Positions 13,968-16,353 of a DNA stretch of 16,353 nucleotides are shown here, in pieces. Source of the stretch: Ignavibacteria bacterium (GTDB taxonomy: Bacteria > Bacteroidota > Ignavibacteria > Tepidaquicellales > Tepidaquicellaceae). A program made the translations under genes and the position numbers. The notes beneath the pieces were generated by a model. That model was not told where the DNA came from, did not search any database, and saw only the letters and a list, made by a program, of their open reading frames with translations. The stretch covers positions 1-16,353 of the forward strand of contig JADJTX010000063.1 in assembly GCA_016710985.1 (NCBI GenBank), written 5' to 3'. Positions within the stretch are counted from its first letter, which is position 1. Each line of letters starts with the position of its first letter.

Positions 13968-14537
13968 GTGAGTAAAAATTTATTCATCAGCATAGTCCTA
14001 ATGTTTTCAATGGTTATTAGTTCATGCTGTCTGGACATTTCAAATAATTTTAAAGAAATCAATCCGAAAAATTTAAAATTCAATACAAAAGAACTCGTAA
14101 TAAAGTTAAACTGCGGCAGTCTTTTCGAGTTGTATGTTGATGAAGGTGCTTTTGGGGGACACGAAAATTATATATTTGAATCAATTACTGGAAAAGTATT
14201 TTACCTTTCTAATGCGTACCTGCATAATACTGACCAACAATTTGTTTTCAATCCTGTCGATTCCTCTATAGTCTATTTTGATAAGGATGACAACCAAATT
14301 TGGCCAACGAAACCTCGAACCGAATCATTATTGGTTTTTAAAAAGATAAAAGGTCATATTGTCCCAATAGATTCTATAAATATAAATACTTCAGGATACG
14401 TTGAAAAAATATTCAGACTTAATGATGATAAACAACTTGAGCCGTATCTGGATTTAAGTAATGAGTTTAGCTGGTCTTTCGATGATGGAATATATTTGCC
14501 TGTAGGATATCCGGGAGTTTTTATGATAAAAAACTGA
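13968..14537 (+). CDS. Hypothetical lipoprotein, intact
   Basis: 189 residues, one of the few uninterrupted genes here. The GTG start gives MSKNLFISIVLMFSMVISSC, a short n-region, hydrophobic core and lipobox (ISSC), so it is predicted to be an outer-membrane or periplasm-facing lipoprotein. The mature part is beta-rich and polar (LVIKLNCGSLFELYVDEGAF, GGHENYIFES, VFNPVDSSIVYFDKDDNQIW) with no family I recognise. It lies 69 bases after the membrane operon, in the same direction, and may be on the same transcript or its own. Confidence 0.75.
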   Translation: MSKNLFISIVLMFSMVISSCCLDISNNFKEINPKNLKFNTKELVIKLNCGSLFELYVDEGAFGGHENYIFESITGKVFYLSNAYLHNTDQQFVFNPVDSSIVYFDKDDNQIWPTKPRTESLLVFKKIKGHIVPIDSININTSGYVEKIFRLNDDKQLEPYLDLSNEFSWSFDDGIYLPVGYPGVFMIKN

Positions 14538-14846
14538 AGCTTTGTACATTGGAATAGTCATAACATCCGCAATAGATAAATCAACTTTCATCTTCTATTA
14601 ACCCCTTCAAAAAATTTCCATCTACTATTTCAATGTCACTCTGATGTAAAAATAAATCTGCCGGAACGACAAAAATATATTTATGTTAATTCTATTTAAA
14701 ATTAAGCTAATATTTTTTAATTCGTGATCATTTGTGAAATTCGTGGCAGGCTTTTTCTTTATTTTGGACGGATGTAAAATATAAGTGTTACATTTATCAC
14801 CACTTATTCTTAAGTTTGAATATTACCTAATATAATAATTCTTAGT
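14538..14846. other. Non-coding interval with a solo palindrome arm
   Basis: AT-rich gap between two plus-strand genes. Its only structured element is the arm at 14717-14747. A run TTTGAATATTACCTAATATAA just before the next gene (from about 14814) could hold a promoter but does not match TAnnTTTG well. Confidence 0.4.
14717..14747. repeat. Solo arm of the CACGAATTTCAC palindrome family
   Basis: TTAATTCGTGATCATTTGTG then AAATTCGTGGC. In reverse complement it is GCCACGAATTTCACAAATGA, the same words as the left arm at 453-467. I find no facing arm within 250 bases on either side, so it is a half element. Confidence 0.55.
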
Positions 14847-15590
14847 ATGTACAAGTCAACTCTAATAGATGTATTAAAAACTTTCAGTAATCAGGAAATG
14901 AAAGAATTCAGCTTATTTATTCAGTCGCCTTACTATAACAAAAATCAAAGTGTCTTTAAATTATTTGAGCAGATAAGAAAGCATCATCCGGAATTTGATG
15001 AAAAAATCTGCATAAAAATTGCTTTTAAAAAGGCGTTCGGAAAGATCAAATACGGTGAAAGCTTTATGGGGATGACAATATCCAGACTGATGGAGCTTGC
15101 AAAATTTATGATTCAAAAAAACCTGCAGCGAAATGATCTAAACAAGGATGCTGTGCTTCTTGATGAACTTAATTTCAGAGAGTTGCGTGACGTGATGATG
15201 AAATCTATAAACAGTCTTGAAAAAAAAATAGTAAAGCAGAAAGCAAAAGAAGCGGATGTGTATCTTGTAAAATACAGACTTGAATATTTTAAGAATGAAG
15301 TGAAGGTCAATGATACAAAACTTATTACTTATAAAGATACTCTCGATGAAAAGCTGATGCTGGAACAGAAGAGCCTGAATATATTTTTCTTCATAAATTC
15401 ATTGAAATTCTGTCAGTATTTTTTAAATCAGAAAACATTTGTTGTGAATGCAAAAGGTTATCCGGATTTTATGAATAGTATTTTCGATTATTTAAAACAG
15501 AACAGTGAATATTTGAAAATTCCGGTTTTAAAAGTTTACTATAACATTTTGTTTAATGTTAATTACAAACGACGAAAAATATTTCTTTGA
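14847..15590 (+). CDS. Conserved-looking hypothetical protein, N-terminal part
   Basis: 247 residues. It begins MYKSTLIDVLKTFSNQEMKE then FSLFIQSPYYNKNQSVFKLF. This opening (a short helix, then F-x(3)SPYYN, then a helix bundle) belongs to a helical hypothetical family I have a sense of from Bacteroidetes-type genomes but cannot name. It is entirely alpha-helical, lysine-rich and without membrane segments or enzymatic motifs, possibly a TPR-like superhelix. The end YKRRKIFL is out of frame: after a shift near 15560-15580 the protein continues NDEKYFFELKKMLFESKDSI. ATG start, no strong ribosome binding site. Confidence 0.7.
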   Translation: MYKSTLIDVLKTFSNQEMKEFSLFIQSPYYNKNQSVFKLFEQIRKHHPEFDEKICIKIAFKKAFGKIKYGESFMGMTISRLMELAKFMIQKNLQRNDLNKDAVLLDELNFRELRDVMMKSINSLEKKIVKQKAKEADVYLVKYRLEYFKNEVKVNDTKLITYKDTLDEKLMLEQKSLNIFFFINSLKFCQYFLNQKTFVVNAKGYPDFMNSIFDYLKQNSEYLKIPVLKVYYNILFNVNYKRRKIFL

Positions 15591-15861
15591 GTTAAAAAAA
15601 ATGCTGTTTGAAAGTAAAGACAGCATTAGCTATAATGAAAAGTTCAACATGACAGCGATCTTAAGAAACTATGCTCAGAAGAAATTTAATGACGGAAGGG
15701 AAGAATACACAGCGTATATTATTGATTTTATAAAATACTCTATCAAGCATAACTTACTCACACTTTCACAGCACGGCAAATACATAAGTGAGATGAGATT
15801 TATGACTATAGTGTGGGCAGGAATTCGTTCGAATGAACATGAATGGACTAGAACTTCATAA
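15556..15861 (+). CDS. Conserved-looking hypothetical protein, middle part
   Basis: 101 residues continuing the helical protein: ITNDEKYFFELKKMLFESKD and RNYAQKKFNDGREEYTAYII. It overlaps the previous piece by 35 bases in another frame; its Met is internal. The last residues (EWTRTS) leave the frame; the neighbouring frame gives NFIKKFTDRIEPDRET. Confidence 0.65.
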   Translation: MLITNDEKYFFELKKMLFESKDSISYNEKFNMTAILRNYAQKKFNDGREEYTAYIIDFIKYSIKHNLLTLSQHGKYISEMRFMTIVWAGIRSNEHEWTRTS

Positions 15862-15901
15862 AAAAATTCACAGACCGGATAGAACCTGATAGGGAAACAA
15901 T

Positions 15902-16293
15902 ATGTCCTTACTTACAGCCTGGCGTGTCTGGAATTTGACAGGAAAAAATTATTCCGGAGCTCTGGAAAAGCTTGTGAAGAGCGGTCCTATAAAGAATGTG
16001 TTTACAAATCCGCGATAAAGCAGACAACTATTATGATATATTATGAACTTAAATGGTTTGTACAAGCCTCGGAACTTTGGGATTCATATGTTCACTTTGT
16101 CAAAACAAATAAACTGCTTCCGGAAATGTATCTGAATAAATGTAATTCATTCATTGGTTACTTCAGCAGACTGCTTAAATTGAATTATAAAACAGGGAAT
16201 AATGCATACGAGATATCAAAATTAATTTCAGAACTGAAGCCTACATCTGAAAAGTGGCTTTTGGAGAAAGCGAAAGAGCTTAATAATGAGTAA
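15902..16293 (+). CDS. Conserved-looking hypothetical protein, C-terminal part
   Basis: Open from about 15902 with SLACLEFDRKK; a pair of compensating shifts (in the A6 run near 15941-15946 and near 16010) would give the more TPR-like NYSGALEKLVKSGPIKNV. It then continues without a break from 16033: MIYYELKWFVQASELWDSYV, CNSFIGYFSRLLKLNYKTGN and EKWLLEKAKELNNE. The final codons AAT-GAG-TAA are the first unit of the tandem repeat that follows. Joined with the two upstream pieces, the protein is about 480 residues. Confidence 0.6.
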
Positions 16294-16332
16294 TGAGTAA
16301 TGAGTAATGAGTAATAAGTAATGAGTAATGAA
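16284..16332. repeat. 7-bp tandem repeat TAATGAG, seven units
   Basis: Units at 16284, 16291, 16298, 16305, 16312 (TAATAAG), 16319 and 16326 (TAATGAA). The first unit supplies the last two sense codons and stop of the upstream gene. Because 7 is not a multiple of 3, the array places stops in all three plus-strand frames. Shorter relatives (GCAATGAGCAATGA near 11456) occur elsewhere in the window. Confidence 0.85.
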
Positions 16333-16353
16333 TATGATTAATGTAAAATAATC

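Overview
The window looks like an AT-rich chromosomal segment from the Bacteroidota/Chlorobiota/Ignavibacteriota side of the tree. The evidence is a type IX secretion C-terminal sorting domain (QNYPNPFNPVT-type), Bacteroidetes-style lipoprotein signal peptides (..SSC), a TAnnTTTG-type promoter, and several families of intergenic palindromes of the kind common in those genomes. I can recognise families but not name a species. There is no rRNA, tRNA, CRISPR array, transposase or phage gene that I can see.

The dominant property of the window is broken reading frames. Nearly every recognisable gene is interrupted by +1/-1 shifts. In the right half (about 8.2-16.3 kb) the shifts mostly sit in short homopolymers and the pieces join into full-length proteins, so sequencing error is a serious explanation. 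In the left half (1-8 kb) the damage is much denser.

Layout. 1-393 (minus): SnoaL/NTF2-like remnant running off the left edge. 640-1101 and about 1171-2110 (minus): broken coding stretches I do not recognise. 2848-4034 (plus): beta-lactamase-fold serine hydrolase lipoprotein, copy 1. 4472-5696 (minus): secreted YCF48/BNR-repeat protein with a type IX sorting domain. 5924-6441 (minus): DinB-family protein. 6701 to about 7935 (plus): serine hydrolase lipoprotein, copy 2, a clear paralogue of copy 1. 8291-10216 (minus): class III nucleotide cyclase fused to a TolB/FlgO-like domain and TPRs, in three pieces. 10625-11260 (minus): PaiB-family FMN-binding regulator, in pieces. 11699-13898 (plus): a three-gene operon of a small multi-spanning membrane protein, a winged-helix regulator and a DUF4153-like membrane protein, behind a promoter that overlaps operator-like palindromes. 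13968-14537 (plus): an intact hypothetical lipoprotein. 14847-16293 (plus): a conserved-looking hypothetical protein of about 480 residues, in pieces. 16284-16332: a 7-bp tandem repeat that begins inside the last codons of that gene.

Between the genes lie at least four families of long imperfect palindromes (453-532, 2546-2789, 4167-4480, 10252-10591). Three of the four loci are, or may be, nested, with one palindrome inside another. The functional themes are envelope and secretion (lipoproteins, type IX cargo), small regulators, and a cyclic-nucleotide signalling protein. I see no defence or mobile system; the most unusual structure is the nested palindromes and their roughly 9-nt-periodic arms.
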